A stretch of 64,000 bases of DNA from Cryptomeria japonica (taxonomy: Eukaryota > Streptophyta > Pinopsida > Cupressales > Cupressaceae): contig NC_081409.1 in assembly GCF_030272615.1 (NCBI RefSeq), forward strand, positions 240,337,832 through 240,401,831, read 5' to 3'. Shown piece after piece: positions 11,794 to 23,710 of the stretch. Below the pieces are notes generated by a model. It did no database searches. It was not told where the DNA came from and saw only the letters and a program-made list of their open reading frames with translations. Position 1 is the first letter of the stretch. Every line of letters begins with the position of its first letter. The position numbers were made by a program, and so were the translations under genes.

Positions 11794-13327
11794 TGGTGCA
11801 GGGAACCCAAGACATATCTCAGACTCTTGAAGATCACTAGGTTGTAGTAAGAGTTTAAAAGGGTGTAATCATTGTGTTGATCCTTTGGATCCACCTAATA
11901 ATGATTTTTTGGTCCAACTTAAGGCTAAGAGTCCCAAAGGTACCTTAAGGCAACCTTGGGTCTCGTTAGACCAATAGGACCTTAGAATAGGATGTCATAG
12001 GTGTTTTGATGTTGTTTTAGTAAATAAATGACTTTAGAATAGATCCTAAACATGTTTGAAACTTGGAGGGTGCAAATTGCCAAAAGTTGCAAAATTGTGA
12101 AAAATGTTGTCAACAACTTTTGCAATATTGCTCCAAGAAGTTGCATTTTGGTTCCAATAGTCATAACCATTCAAAAATATGGTTAGAGTCATTGGAAAGG
12201 GTTTATTTAAGAATGTGAAGGTTAGAGCAATTGGATGATACTTTTGGTGGAAAATTGAATGAAAAGCACTGAATTTCCTGAGCAATTTTCTTTTTCTGAG
12301 ATAGTACGGTCCAGTACTGATTTCCAAACCAAAACTCTAGGCATGAAATGTTAGTAAATTGAATCACCTCTTATTTTCCTATGTTTGGAGTTCACTTGGT
12401 GACCATATTAGATTTTTTGTCTTCATTCTGTTCAAACTAGTCTAGAAACCCTTAATTTCAGGGTTAGTGCAGAGATGGAGCCCTAACTTGTCTTTTCTAT
12501 AGTGGAATCTCATGGCCACTTGGAAAATGCAAGTTAGGGGAGTGTATAGTAAGACCCTAAAGACTCAAGAATGGAGGAGTTTTTTTTGCCTCAACCACCA
12601 AGTGCTAGACTAAATATCTCTATGTATTTAGCCTAAGTAATGAGACCATTGTGTGGACAGTCAACCAAACAAGAAAGGTGACCAATTTGATATTGGATCT
12701 TGTTCATTTGGAGGTAGGAGAACCTAACCAAAGTGTTTTATTGGTTCTATGCACCCATTCCTTGATACTTACTTCACTAACCAAGCCTAATTAGGTATGT
12801 GAACATAGTAAGGGTTAGGGTATGCTGGAGTAGGCTCAATTCCTGCAACTTTGGGATCTTTTGTAAATCAAAAAAGGGTATCCAAAATAGTGATTTGTTT
12901 GTCTAGTCCTTTGGAATTTTTGCAAGTTGTTGCCCATAAACCGGCTAAAGAGACCTACCAAGATCCTCTAGCCCTATAAGGGTTCTTAACCTTGTGGAAG
13001 TCCCAGAACCCCATTTGTGGTTGATTGTCCTTATATTAGACATAACTAAGCTATCCCAGTCATCAAATAGAGGATTTGTAGACCAGAGGTCAAGTTTCCA
13101 TATTTTGGTCAAATTTAGGGAAAGTGTCCCTAAAGACCCAATCTTGGTTGGAGTTGTGTATGGTCCCTAGAACCTATGGAAGAAGTGTGGGGTGTGAAAC
13201 ACATTTAGGAGATCATTCCTTACATCCAGGAATCCACTGGACCACCTAGGAGTGAGAAATCAATCTTTGGGTGTATAAACCAGGAAGTAGGCCCATTAGT
13301 ACATTTCTTGTTGTGTACTCTGCATCA
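11794..13327 (+). mobile_element. Chromovirus 3' LTR, 1534 bp
   Basis: It starts TGGTGCAGGGAACCC, ends TACTCTGCATCA and is followed by the TSD AAATT. It is collinear with the 5' LTR, with scattered substitutions and small indels. Confidence 0.93.
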
Positions 13328-13332
13328 AAATT

Positions 13333-13599
13333 TTAGGTCATGAAGTGTCCCACAAGTGTGTTTATCAATGTATTACATCATGACTATACTTCTTAGCATT
13401 CTGATAATGAAGAACTTTGTATCATTTTGGTTTTTCTAGCTTGTATTGGCTTGATAGTATAGAAAGATCATGAAAATAGACAAAATACATGCCTATCATC
13501 CTCCCTAATTTAATCTCTGCTTATCCCAAAGTAGACATAAGTAATTGATTTCTTCCCAATGTCAATTCCCTAAAATTAGAATGGGTTGTTATACCCAGA
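13333..13599. other. Flank of the chromovirus, nothing recognised
   Basis: AT-rich sequence continuing the pre-insertion DNA of 3794-4020. No ORF or repeat signature seen. Confidence 0.4.
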
Positions 13600-16500
13600 T
13601 GTTGTGTAACTGGGTTCTAATAGAACCCATTGTCTTTGTCAATCCAACACCATCTAGGCTCCTCAATTTCGTCACTACATTGCTCCACCTATCTCCAATT
13701 TGGTCTTGGCCATAAAATTAATAATGGTTGAAAGAGGAGTGGCATCCATTTAAGCTCTTGACTATTGCCTAGTTGAATAGACCATTTTGCCCTTTTGATA
13801 GCTACATGATAGTTATATAGGAAATATGCTTCCCTCTTCTTGAGTTCATCTATAAGTTTATGTTATCTTTGTGCTAGAAATACTTACACACCTCTCCCCA
13901 TTCCATGTGCCATTTTTTCATGCATGGTATAAACTTTCCCCCTATTGTCAGTAATTGTTGTCGAACAACAATTTTTCTTGTTAATAACACCTAGACATTA
14001 AGAATGGTATCTACATTGCTATATTCTTCTCTAAGGACCAAGGTAGCGGTCTTTTCAATCTATTTGCAGTTGATCATTTGTTTCCCTCTATTCTCTTTAT
14101 CTTTCACATAAGATCAAAATGCTCTTATTTGGACATATTTAATATACAAATGAAGGTTCCACTCAACATTATAAGGAATGAAAAGATTATGCGGATAAAA
14201 CTCACACAATGTGTTTTTCAAATCTAGGGAAAATGATTGAATAATATTGAAAATCTATCTAAGGGTGATCAGATAAAAAGTTAGATCCAAATACATCTGC
14301 ATAAATTGGAAATTCAATAATTTCTTCCTAAGAAATAATGTATAGACTTGTGCTAGAGGTTTCCAGTTAATGATTTGTGGGACCATAGTAGTCATGGTGT
14401 CTACCTTACCTCTTAATCTGACAATCTCAGTTTCTTTCTCTTGTATCTTCCCTTTTAATTTCAATTGTAATTGTGCTTTCTCATCCATCAAATTTTTTTC
14501 CTATAGTTGTAGCTACTTAACTTTCTTCCATAATATCAATTCAATGGTGGGCCAGGATATTATGGGGGAAACATGAGGAAATTCAACACTATGGGCAATT
14601 TCTATAACTTGTTTAGTGACTCTATTAGACTCTTCATTCACAATTTGTTCGATCACTATTTCCAACTCTTTGGTAGCCGTTTCTACCAATCAATCCAAAT
14701 TGGTGTCCTCTTGCTCAATTTCATCTTCTTCCTCAACTGCCTTCATGTCCTCTTCATATTCATCCACATAGTGCACCTATGTTTCTTTTATTTCTTCCTC
14801 CCAATATACCACATCTTGCACTTTAATTTCTTCCATCACCACTTCTTGTCCTTCACCTTGGGGTTGTGTAGCTTCTACTGAAGCCTCTACATCTTCTTCT
14901 GGTTAATATGTTATAGGTTTGTCAAATGATTCAAGATTGGTCTTAGAAGAGGCTTCTTCCCTTATTATGATGAGTGTTCTTCTTTGGAACAAATACTCCC
15001 ATTCAATATTAGTTTCAAAATTAATTTCCAAAACCGTCTCGATTTTTGTTTTACCCCTTTTAGCACCCCCTTTTGTTTTCAACCTATAACACTTTCTTGG
15101 TGCTTTGGCTATGGTTTTATGATTTTTCCTTTTCTTTTCTTCTACCTCCATGGCAGATGACAAATCTTGTTTAGTAAATTTGAACACAATAGATGGTTAT
15201 TTATCTAGAACAATAGTGGTGGTAATGGCTTTTTCTTTTTGGATTACTGGTCATTTCTTTTCACTAGAGAAATGTGGTTTCTTCTCAAACACATCAGATG
15301 TAGGGGAGACTCCGGTTTCCTTTTTTCCTTACCAACAATGGATTGTTATTTTGATACTTTTTGTTTTGATACAAACCCCTCATCCTATTTACTCTTTTTA
15401 CTTATTGAGGATTTTGATTTCTTTTTTGAAGGAGGAGGGACATATTTTTCTTTTGGTTCCTTCCTCTTCCCAAGGGATTTCTTTTCCTTTGCTAGGTTTA
15501 GTAGCGGGGGTTTTATCTTTGTGTTTTTCTTTCTTTTATTTTTTTGGGGTCTTTTCATTTACTCTTACTCTATTTTCTTTTTAAATGTTTCTCAATCTCC
15601 TTAGTTTTAACTGCAAACATGACTTTCTGGGCTAATTTTTTACCTTTGATCTTGGATGTAGGAGTCTTTTCAGGCACTATTGCTTCACTTTTAGAGAGTT
15701 CAGACTCAAGGTTTCCAGATTCATTGGAGGTATCTTCCTCATTAGTGGAACTAGACTTCTCCTAATCAGTCTCACTTAATTGTCTAAAAATTTCCACCCT
15801 TTTCATAGTTTTTCCTCTAACCTTGAAATGTTTTACCCCTAGGACCTAGGTTTAAATGCATAACTCTTCAATTTTATAAATTTTTCCCAACTCATGTGTA
15901 GTAAATATATGCTCAAAAACCTTTCAACAAGTAGAGTAATAAAAAATGTTCATACAATGATGCGTCCTTACCATTTTGAACCTTGGCCGCTATTTTGGTA
16001 AGAAAGAGTGCCAAACAATCTAGGACATTAACCAGTTTCCCATGGCACATGTGGCTTAGGAGCTTGAAGTGATGCAAATATAGTAATAACATTTTCCCTT
16101 GACATGTAAAATATCTAATAATATGGGTAGCTACAACTACCCATTTTGGTGGAAGATATCTATCATTTTAGTTCCTTAACTAGAAACATACAACGAGCCA
16201 TCCTCATGCCTAGTAGATTCAACCCTTTTAGCCATAAAATCATCGTGTTTAGGGTAATCCTCACCTTCCATTGATATACCAGTAATTTTTGCAATTATCT
16301 TCATTGTGGCATCCACTTGTAGTCCATGTATTGTTGCTACATTGTCCTATAGAGTCTAGGCAAACTATAGTACAACTTCATTGTTATGTTTTGTTAGCTT
16401 ATGGAAATATGCCAACCATCTTGCATTTTCCAACTCCTCACTGCATTCTTATCATTATCTACCAATGTATGATCTCAAAGATCCTTTCTAATAGTATCCC

Positions 16501-16622
16501 CTCCCATTTCTCCATATCGCTTGAAATTCCACTAATTTTTCCTTTTTGGAGTATTGTTTGTGCTTTTTCTTTTCAAAAACCCCCATTTCCAATAGTTTTT
16601 CCAACTCAAACCTCTATTTTTT
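13600..16622 (-). pseudogene. Decayed retroelement ORF of unknown function (minus strand)
   Basis: Read on the minus strand, fragments in changing frames form a plausible protein. A globular N-terminal part includes V-A-T-I-H-G-L-Q-V-D-A-T-M and I-A-K-I-T-G-I-S-M-E-G-E-D-Y-P-K (about 16230-16330), then L-L-L-Y-L-H-H-F-K-L-L-S-H near 16050-16090. A Lys/Ser/Glu-rich linker covers about 14900-15780 (94 open codons at 14903-15187). A helical C-terminal part has K-L-K-G-K-I-Q-E-K-E-T-E-I-V-R near 14400-14490 and E-L-K-K-R-E-A-Y-F near 13830. Many stops and frameshifts. The layout resembles ORF2 of elements E and C, but I see no catalytic domain. The plus-strand Phe/Ser-rich ORFs here are shadows of the Lys-rich linker. 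Confidence 0.45.
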
Positions 16623-17321
16623 AAAGATAATTACTCGACTACCCAGCTATTACCCAACACTATTCTAAATTACTTTTAAAAAATTGCAAACGTAGGCTAA
16701 GATTATGGAAAAATATAGATGATAAAAAAGAGGAATGACAAGATATGACAGCGGTATCGAATTTGGATAGTACTTCACCGCATTAATTAGGAGTGATGAT
16801 GATTTGAAAAAGATTTAAATGATGCATTTAACTAGTTTGTAACCATAGCAACCAACTTTTCCAAAAATTCAAAATGATAAATATCTCCCCAACTTAAAAT
16901 AAGAAAATTTTAATCACATGCAAAAGGACAAGGTAAAGGGATTGAGTTAATAATGAGTACAAAAATATGCATAAATAAATCAAATAAAATATAATAAGTA
17001 AAATTATTATATGCAGTGCATGAAATTGGAACTAGTTAGATCATGTGATGAGAATGCATACAAAATAAGATTACCAAATTGTTGGAAACTTCTATGATGT
17101 GACTTCAACTATGTTGGCGATCTGTTTTGCATGCGAAGTTCAATCTAATACAAGAGGTCATGTCAAGTTATGGTGAGCCATCAAAAAGGTGAATAATAAA
17201 TATTGTTGACGATGTATGTGCGACACGGTAAGTAAGTATTGAGTAAGGTGGAACTAAATAGAGTGTACGAGCAGAGTGAAGTGTGTGAGCGAACTAAAGT
17301 GTGTAGGCTAACTAATTTGTA
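16623..17321. other. AT-rich DNA, nothing recognised
   Basis: It would lie upstream of the minus-strand ORF remnant. No LTR terminus, ORF or repeat was recognised before TGTTGG at 17322. Confidence 0.4.
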
Positions 17322-17674
17322 TGTTGGATATTGTTAATAAGTTTGATGGGATGATGTGTTGCCATTGATGTCAACATATTCCTATGTGTTTTCTAAAGTT
17401 GCAATCAGATTAAATGAGTTGGTTTGGCCAGTTTGTTGTACATGTGTTGTTACGGATTAAAGGGTTTTGAGATAAGTATCTCTAGTTAATTCAACTATAG
17501 TTTTAGAGGTCTGCATGATTATTTGATCGCGTTATGAGATTCGGTATTGCAGTTGGTTTCTCAATTGTTTGTGTTCATCATTGTTCTGGATTTTTCTTCA
17601 CATTGCAATTTCTTGTTTTGTAGATTTGGCAGAGTGTTTGGGACGTTCATATGTGTCCTCAATTCAGATGGTTT
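17322..17674 (+). mobile_element. Element D: 5' LTR, left piece
   Basis: It starts TGTTGGATATTG and contains CATTGATGTCAACATATTCC like the LTR at 2438. It is broken at GGTTT (17670-17674) by minus-strand element A and resumes at 37477. The two pieces sum to 1357 bp. Confidence 0.85.
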
Positions 17675-18913
17675 TTTTAGACAACTTAGATAACCAAAGG
17701 ACAACTAAGAGGGGGCAGTGAATCCATTGTCAACAGATTACAGAAGTTTAAGAATTCAAAACCTTATTACCGAAACACATAAACTCAATATCGGAATGCA
17801 TAAACCAAATACCGAAATAACTGATACAACAATTAAACATAAACATAAATCACAAAACAATTACCATCCATCCAGAACACATGACACCAAGATTTGTACG
17901 TGGAAAAACCACTGTGGGAAGCCTACCCACAGTCAGATAATACTTCTGCAATAAGTATGTGATTAAAAAATGAGGGGCTTGCACATGCAGGAAGGCCAAC
18001 AGCCTAGAGCGCACTACTCATCACAAAAGGAGCCTCACTGACTACAAAATAAATCCATACTACAATCTAAAAAGAAGAGTGAACTGCAAAGATAGCATCT
18101 CCTATGCTTGAGTATAGTTCTAGTTAAGCTCAATACCATAGGTCTTAAACCTCTCTTACCAACCCAATTCGATCACCTATGATTGACCAAAACTTGTGCA
18201 TATGATTACAATATTATTCGCACACAGATAATCACATAACCATCCCATAACCATAATCCTATATGATCTACAAAGAGATCTTACATCAATTTTATACCAA
18301 CCCGTGACCTAAACAATTAGGTCGGCCACCTATAAGATAATACAATAAATTCATAACATAAATTTACAATCTAATGATCAACCAAGTCGGCCTAAGACCG
18401 AAACAACATAATCTAATCAATGAATCCATTTGGTAACGCATCGGGATCACCCATCAACACAATACATAAACCGGTCCATAACCTAGTAGAATAAGATAGC
18501 ATTAGGTTTGGTCCTAAATGTAACACCACCAATCAACAGGAACATGAAGAAGATAAAAAATAACATACCGAAAGCCATCTAGAAGTCATGCCAACACCAC
18601 TTATCATGTGCATCAAAAGATCTTCAACAAAGCTCTGCCAGTAAAACCCTTACCAATGACCAAAAGGCTGACTAGAAGAAATGATAGTATATGAGTCATC
18701 AAATCTCAAACTAGCTGATTGTGATACGCATCTGAATAGCATGAATGACATATCAAAATCAATTCCACAAACCAAAGCATATCAGATCAATATCATAATC
18801 CAACCACTCTACCAGAACCAATCGAAAATCAGTTAACAATCAAAACAGCTGGTGTTGCCATCAATGAGAAAACATCAATGCAACACACAATCAATTCCTC
18901 CAAATTGCCAACA
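17675..18913 (-). mobile_element. Element A 3' LTR, 1239 bp
   Basis: On the minus strand it starts TGTTGGCAATTTGG next to the PPT and ends GTTGTCTAAAA, where TAACA is expected, so the last bases are mutated. The rest aligns with 36219-37471. Confidence 0.9.
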
Positions 18914-18924
18914 ATCTCCCCCTT
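18914..18924 (-). promoter_or_regulatory. Element A polypurine tract
   Basis: Plus-strand ATCTCCCCCTTT (minus AAAGGGGGAGAT) abuts the LTR. A second copy with TGATGTCAAAGGGGAG on the minus strand lies at about 19096-19111. Confidence 0.75.
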
Positions 18925-19224
18925 TAGCATTCATGGCAACACTAGATGTGAAAAACATCTAAGTGCCAAGAAATGCTAAACAAGTCTCCATGTATGGAAG
19001 ACTACCAACAATCTCCCACAAAATGATATAGCAATGAAGCTTTGAACCAAACTCCCCTAATGAATATATCTCTCCCTTATGTTTTTCACAAGAATAACTC
19101 TCCCCTTTGACATCAATGCCAAAGATCCACCATAAATATCAAAGAAAAATCATAAATCCTCTCATTCGTATAGCTGACTGCTCCCCTTGAGTAGTAGCAC
19201 CACCACATCAATCCAGAATGACTA

Positions 19225-20776
19225 ATAGCTTTGATAATGCATATCAGACTGATGCCAATCAGCATAACTTGGGTCTTTACCAAAGGGGAAGAGACCCCCA
19301 ATCTATCTCTGAAGTACACAAATGATTCTTTAGGAAAAGGTTTAGTGAAGATGTCTGCAATCTACTCTTTAGTGTTCACATAAACCAGTCTAACTTCATT
19401 TTCTTCCACCTTCTCCTTCAAAAAGTTATACTTGATAGATATGTGCTTTGTCTTAGAATGAAATACCAGATTCTTTGATATATCAATAGCAACAGAGTTA
19501 TCACTATGAATAACTACCAGTTAATTACAATCCATCTTTATATTCGTCAACATTTTCTTCATCCATAGAACTTGTGTACAGTTAGTAGCAACAACAACAT
19601 ACTCAGCTTCGACATTAGATAAAGAGGTACATGACTGCTTTTGTTGATCCATGAAACAAGTTTCTTTCCAAGAAAGAAAGCTCCACCAGATGTTCTCTTC
19701 CGGTCACCAACATCTCCAACCCAATATGCATATGTATATCCATATAATGTAAAGTCATCATTTTTAGGATACCACAAACCATATTCAGTTGTTCCTTGCA
19801 AATACCTGAAAAATCCTTTTCACCGCACTCTCATGATTCTCTCTAGGATCACTCTGATATCTTGATACAATACAAACTGCATTCATTATATCCAGTCTAG
19901 TTTGAGTTAGATATAAAAAACCTCCAATCATAGACTTGTACCTTGTAGAATTTACCGGTGCAGATGCATCTTTCTTTGTCAATTTCTCACTTATAACCAT
20001 CGGAGTACCAACTAGTTTAGAATTTTCCAACCCAAATTTCTTCAACATCTCTCTAGCATACTTAGTTTGACAGATGAAAATAACTTTATTAGTTTGAGTA
20101 ATCTGTAAACCTAAGAAAAAATTCATCTCCCCAATCATAGACATCTCAAATTCATTCTTCATATTGTTATAGAATTCCATACACAACTTATCTTCACCTC
20201 CAAAAATGATATCATCAACAAAGACTTCAATAAGCAATATGTCATCATCAATGATCTTATAATATAAATTATTATCAGCATTACCTTTAGAGAAACCAAG
20301 CTTCAAAAGATATTTATATAGTCTTGCATACCAAGCTCTAGGGGCTTGTTTCAATCCATTTAAAGCTTTCTTTAACTTGCAAGCCATGTTGTTTGTCATC
20401 TGAAAGAGAAAATCCATCAGCTTTCTCACTATAAACTTCCTCTTCAAGATCTCCATTCATAAATGTACACTTAACATCCATCTGATAAACCTTGTAGTTC
20501 TTATGTAGAATATCCTTTACAAACCAATCTAACTTTATTCCTCACAATGTGTCCATCTTCATTCAATTTATTCCTAAAAACCCATTTAGTTCCAATAACA
20601 TTCTTATTTTTAGGCCGAGGAACTAAAGTCCATGTGTTATTATTTTTTATCTGATCTAATTCTTCTTCCTTAGCTTCCATCCAACATTCATCTTTACAAG
20701 CTTCAATTACTAATTTCGGTTCAACTTGAGAAATTAAACATACCTCATCATCTGCCAATATTCTTCTTGTCATCAC
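19225..20776 (-). pseudogene. pol: Element A reverse transcriptase and RNase H
   Basis: Minus strand. An N-terminal RT block (N-V-I-G-T-K-W-V-F-R-N-K-L) ends at K-G-Y-S near 20510. It is joined to H-K-N-Y-K-V-Y-Q-M-D-V-K, so about 30 codons usually between these blocks are missing and the frame shifts. The main RT stretch (19785-20456) has Q-A-P-R-A-W-Y-A-R-L and V-F-V-D-D-I-I-F-G-G with the catalytic Asp pair intact. RNase H (19559-19801) has G-A-F-F-L-G-K-K-L-V-S-W in another frame, and Y-T-D-A-N is now Y-T-Y-A-Y, so the first catalytic Asp is lost. The C-terminus L-G-V-S-S-P lies near 19290-19310. Confidence 0.9.
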
Positions 20777-21347
20777 TCATTTGTTTTTGTCTCCAATGAT
20801 TTGATCTTCTGAATGATTCAACCTTACATACCTAGGAGTCTTCTGATTTTTTGTTCCTCTGCCCTGATTTTCAGTCACTGTTGAATTTTTTGATACTGTC
20901 GGAGTAACTAGCTCAACATTTTATTCTAGTGTAGGTGCTACCAGTTCAATTATGATCATTTCCACTTCCGATTCTCTCATAAGTTCTGATTTTCTTTCCC
21001 ATTTGATATTTTTTACATACCAGATTATAGGGCTTTATAATCTTAGCTATATCTCTAACTACCTTAGTAGAACCGATCTTCACAAAAAAATTCACATGAC
21101 AAGACCTCTTATGCCATAGCCAACTCTCATCAATTTGTGAAATCAAACAAGTCTTCTCATCGGAGTTCACATGAAAGATGTTACCTTTAGTCTGTGTACC
21201 GATTGCAATCTCCAATCCAGATCTGTTGATAATCTTGCATTTTCCATCCTTGAACTGTAACTAAAATCCCTTATCCACCAACTATCCTACACTCAAAATA
21301 TTATGCCTGAAACCTTCAACATAATAAACATTATCATTGTTATGCTT
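20777..21347 (-). pseudogene. pol: Element A pre-integrase fragment with the integrase core deleted
   Basis: The GAG-pre-integrase zinc segment (about 20946-21215) reads E-S-W-L-W-H-K-R-S-C-H-V-N-F and V-C-K-K-Y-Q-M-G-K-K; the second knuckle Cys is Tyr. Directly after it comes the linker that normally precedes RT ([14 protein letters not shown], about 20790-20830). The D-D-E catalytic core is absent. Element E inserted upstream, at 21348-21352. Confidence 0.85.
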
Positions 21348-21352
21348 ACCAT

Positions 21353-22225
21353 TGTTGGCATTATACACTCAGATGAGAATAGTTGATGTTGTCATTGATG
21401 GCAACCAACTGGTATTATGGTTCACAGGTTACATCGGCAACACAGACATCATCTACCGACATCGACAGATACAACAAATATTATTCTTACCGGCACCCAG
21501 TCTACACCAGTAGAAGTTCCTACCAGCACTCTGAGCCAACATGAAAATTATATTATTTTGTATTGTAAATTATATTGTATAAGCCAACATGATGTATTGT
21601 TTAGACTCATATATGTATGAGATCTTATAGGACATTTTGTAAGTATCTAGATGGAATGTAATTAGGTAATGCAAGTAGAATATGAGAGCGAATATCTGTA
21701 TATGCATTTTGATGAAATAATTTTCATGAGCGAATAAGAGAAGAGCAGAGTGAAGAAAGGTTTATGGCAGAGGTATTTGATAGAGCTTAAACCGGTACTG
21801 AATTCAGCATTGCAGATGTTATTTTGAGCAGCACATTGTCATTGGATTTAATCATCTAATGTTGTAGTTAGTGTGACTCCTTTTGTGATTGAGCAGTGAG
21901 CTCTAGGTTGTTGGCCTTCCTGCATGTGTAGGCCCCTATTGTATCAGTAATATTTATTCATATTGGTCAGTGAGTAAATATTGTGGGTCACAAATTCCAC
22001 CGAGGTTTTTCCCCTACTGGGTTTTCTCACCAAAATATGTTGTGTTATGGTGTGCATTGATGATGTATCTCTTATTTCTCTTTATTGGTTTATTACTTGT
22101 TTATCGATACATTAATTTTGGTTATAAAGTTGCAAACAAGTTTAAATCTTTGGCTAACTGGTTAGACATTGATTCACCGCCCTCCCCCCCTCTCAGTGTC
22201 TTTGGGACTGATCTAATATCTAACA
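21353..22225 (+). mobile_element. Element E 5' LTR, 873 bp
   Basis: TGTTGGCATTAT...ATATCTAACA. It has the U5 block GTGGGTCACAAATTCCACC near 21980-22000 and a C-rich TTCACCGCC...CTCTCAGTG near 22172-22199. Confidence 0.95.
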
Positions 22226-22239
22226 ATTGGTATCAGAGC
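22226..22239 (+). promoter_or_regulatory. Element E primer-binding site
   Basis: ATTGGTATCAGAGC immediately follows the LTR. It complements the 3' end of plant initiator tRNA-Met. Confidence 0.9.
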
Positions 22240-22296
22240 CTAGTCCTCTATTTAGAGAATCCTATCAGCTTGAGAAAGATTTTGAAACTAGTACCA

Positions 22297-23407
22297 ATGG
22301 AAAGCTTGAGACAATAGTTGGAAGGAGCTCTTGAATATTTTGATGCAGAAAAATTGAAGAATATCAAACTGGAAGATGAAATCAGAACTGCTCGGGAATT
22401 TATCAAAGCACTTCAAAATAACTTGGTTATAGCAAAGAACAAGAGAAAATAATTACATGTGCAATTGCAAAATCAAGATGATGAAGAAAAAGAAACTCTT
22501 AGAGACATTGCAGATAAATTGAGACAAGAGAACAATAACATGAAGAATGAGATGCAAGATTTAACCATGAGACTATGTAAGGATATTGAAGATAGAAAGA
22601 GGAATGAAAAAGATTTGGTGAGAAGACTTAATGAAAGATTTGACGAATCTCAAAGGCTTAGTTATGAAAATTATATGCTTAAAAATGATTTAATTCACAT
22701 GCAACATGATAGAGAGGAACTTTTGAGACAAGTTAGGACTTTGGAAAGTGAGTTGATCACTGCAAATGAATACAAAGAAAAATTCAAGAAAAGTTCAGAT
22801 AAACTTGATGATATGCTGAAAAGTCAGAAACCTGATGGAGAAACAATTGGACTTGGATTTGAACATGGAGAAAGCTTCGGGACTATAAACAATCATGGTC
22901 ACAACAAACTGGTAAGACAACCTAATGCTTATAAATTTAATGGAAAATGTTTTAATTGCAACAAATTTGGTCATAGAGCAAATCAGTGCAAATTTAGAAA
23001 TAATCAAAATACAAACTTACGCATCAGTCAATGTTCCAAATGCAATAAAAATGGTCATAACTCAAACAATTGCAGAATGAATGTGAAATGCTAGTGGTAG
23101 ATTTGGACATTTATCTAATCAATGCAAAACTCAAATCGGTCAAGGTTATGGAAAGGCTATTCAGAGAAACAATGTAACTTGTTATGCATGTAACAAGATT
23201 GGGCATATTGCAAAATTTTGTAGAAGCAAGACTATACCAGTGAACAATAAAGGATCTAATAACAAAGGCAAAGAGGAGGTGACTGAAATCAAGAAAGAAT
23301 TTTCAAAACAATGGATTAAGAAGAGAGATCAGAGAAGTGATGAATCTATCACTGCACCGACAGAACAAGGTAATCCTGCACCGGCAGGTGATTCTTCATC
23401 CAACTAA
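22297..23407 (+). pseudogene. Element E ORF1: gag-like coiled coil with four zinc knuckles
   Basis: The start ATG at 22297 follows the PBS by 57 bases. The first ~190 residues are a long charged coiled coil (E-K-E-T-L-R-D-I-A-D-K-L, L-R-Q-V-R-T-L-E-S-E-L). Four CCHC knuckles follow: C-F-N-C...C (22948-22989), C-S-K-C...C (23032-23073), a damaged third with G-R-F-G-H-L-S-N-Q-C (about 23095-23126) and C-Y-A-C-N-K-I-G-H...C (23180-23221). Stops at 22315 (CAG to TAG) and about 22450 (CAA to TAA) and a frameshift near 23090 break it. Copia gags usually have one knuckle and a UBN2 domain; neither that domain nor a protease is here. Nucleic-acid binding and particle assembly are inferred roles. Confidence 0.85.
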
Positions 23408-23710
23408 GGAATAATCCTTAGGGGTAAGGCAACAAATTGAAAACCATGCATTTATCCTCAGTTGATGGTAAAAAGTTATATTTCTTCTTTACCGACATAT
23501 ATGTGGAGTTTTTCACTTCACTGACGAGCATTTATTGGGGTTGTAAGCAAATTTTTGGTTATAAAGGTATTGTAACCTCTCATTTCAATTCACCAAGCAT
23601 CCAAGCATTTAAAGAGAGCGAAATTGAGCAAAGGCGTTCTAAAGGCAAAGCAACAAAGGTCTTTTTAGGGCATTCAAGGATTTCACAGTTAAAGGTATTT
23701 ATCTTTCGCA
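23408..23710 (+). other. ORF1-ORF2 spacer in element E
   Basis: About 300 bp without a coding signal. Its end (ACAGTTAAAG-GTATTTATCTTTC before ATG) resembles the same place in element C (CACAG-GTATTTATCTTC), so a conserved leader or splice acceptor before ORF2 is possible. Confidence 0.4.

Larger units (their letters stand above)
4026..13327 (+). mobile_element. Ty3/gypsy chromovirus, structurally complete but decayed
   Basis: The element has two long LTRs (4026-5586 and 11794-13327), a degenerate PBS, gag, protease, RT, RNase H, integrase with D-D35-E, a chromodomain remnant and a PPT. The flanking 5-bp duplication AAATT is perfect (4021-4025 and 13328-13332), so both ends belong to one integration. 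The domain order PR-RT-RH-IN with a C-terminal chromodomain is that of plant chromoviruses (Tekay/Reina-like; clade not resolved). A solo LTR of another family sits inside at 8902-10420. At least 11 in-frame stops and several frameshifts make it non-autonomous today. Confidence 0.95.

Noticed and set aside
14573-15765. Plus-strand Phe/Ser/Leu-rich ORFs resembling membrane proteins
   Set aside because: They are antisense to a Lys/Glu/Ser-rich minus-strand coding remnant; poly-Lys codons read backwards give Phe and Leu runs.
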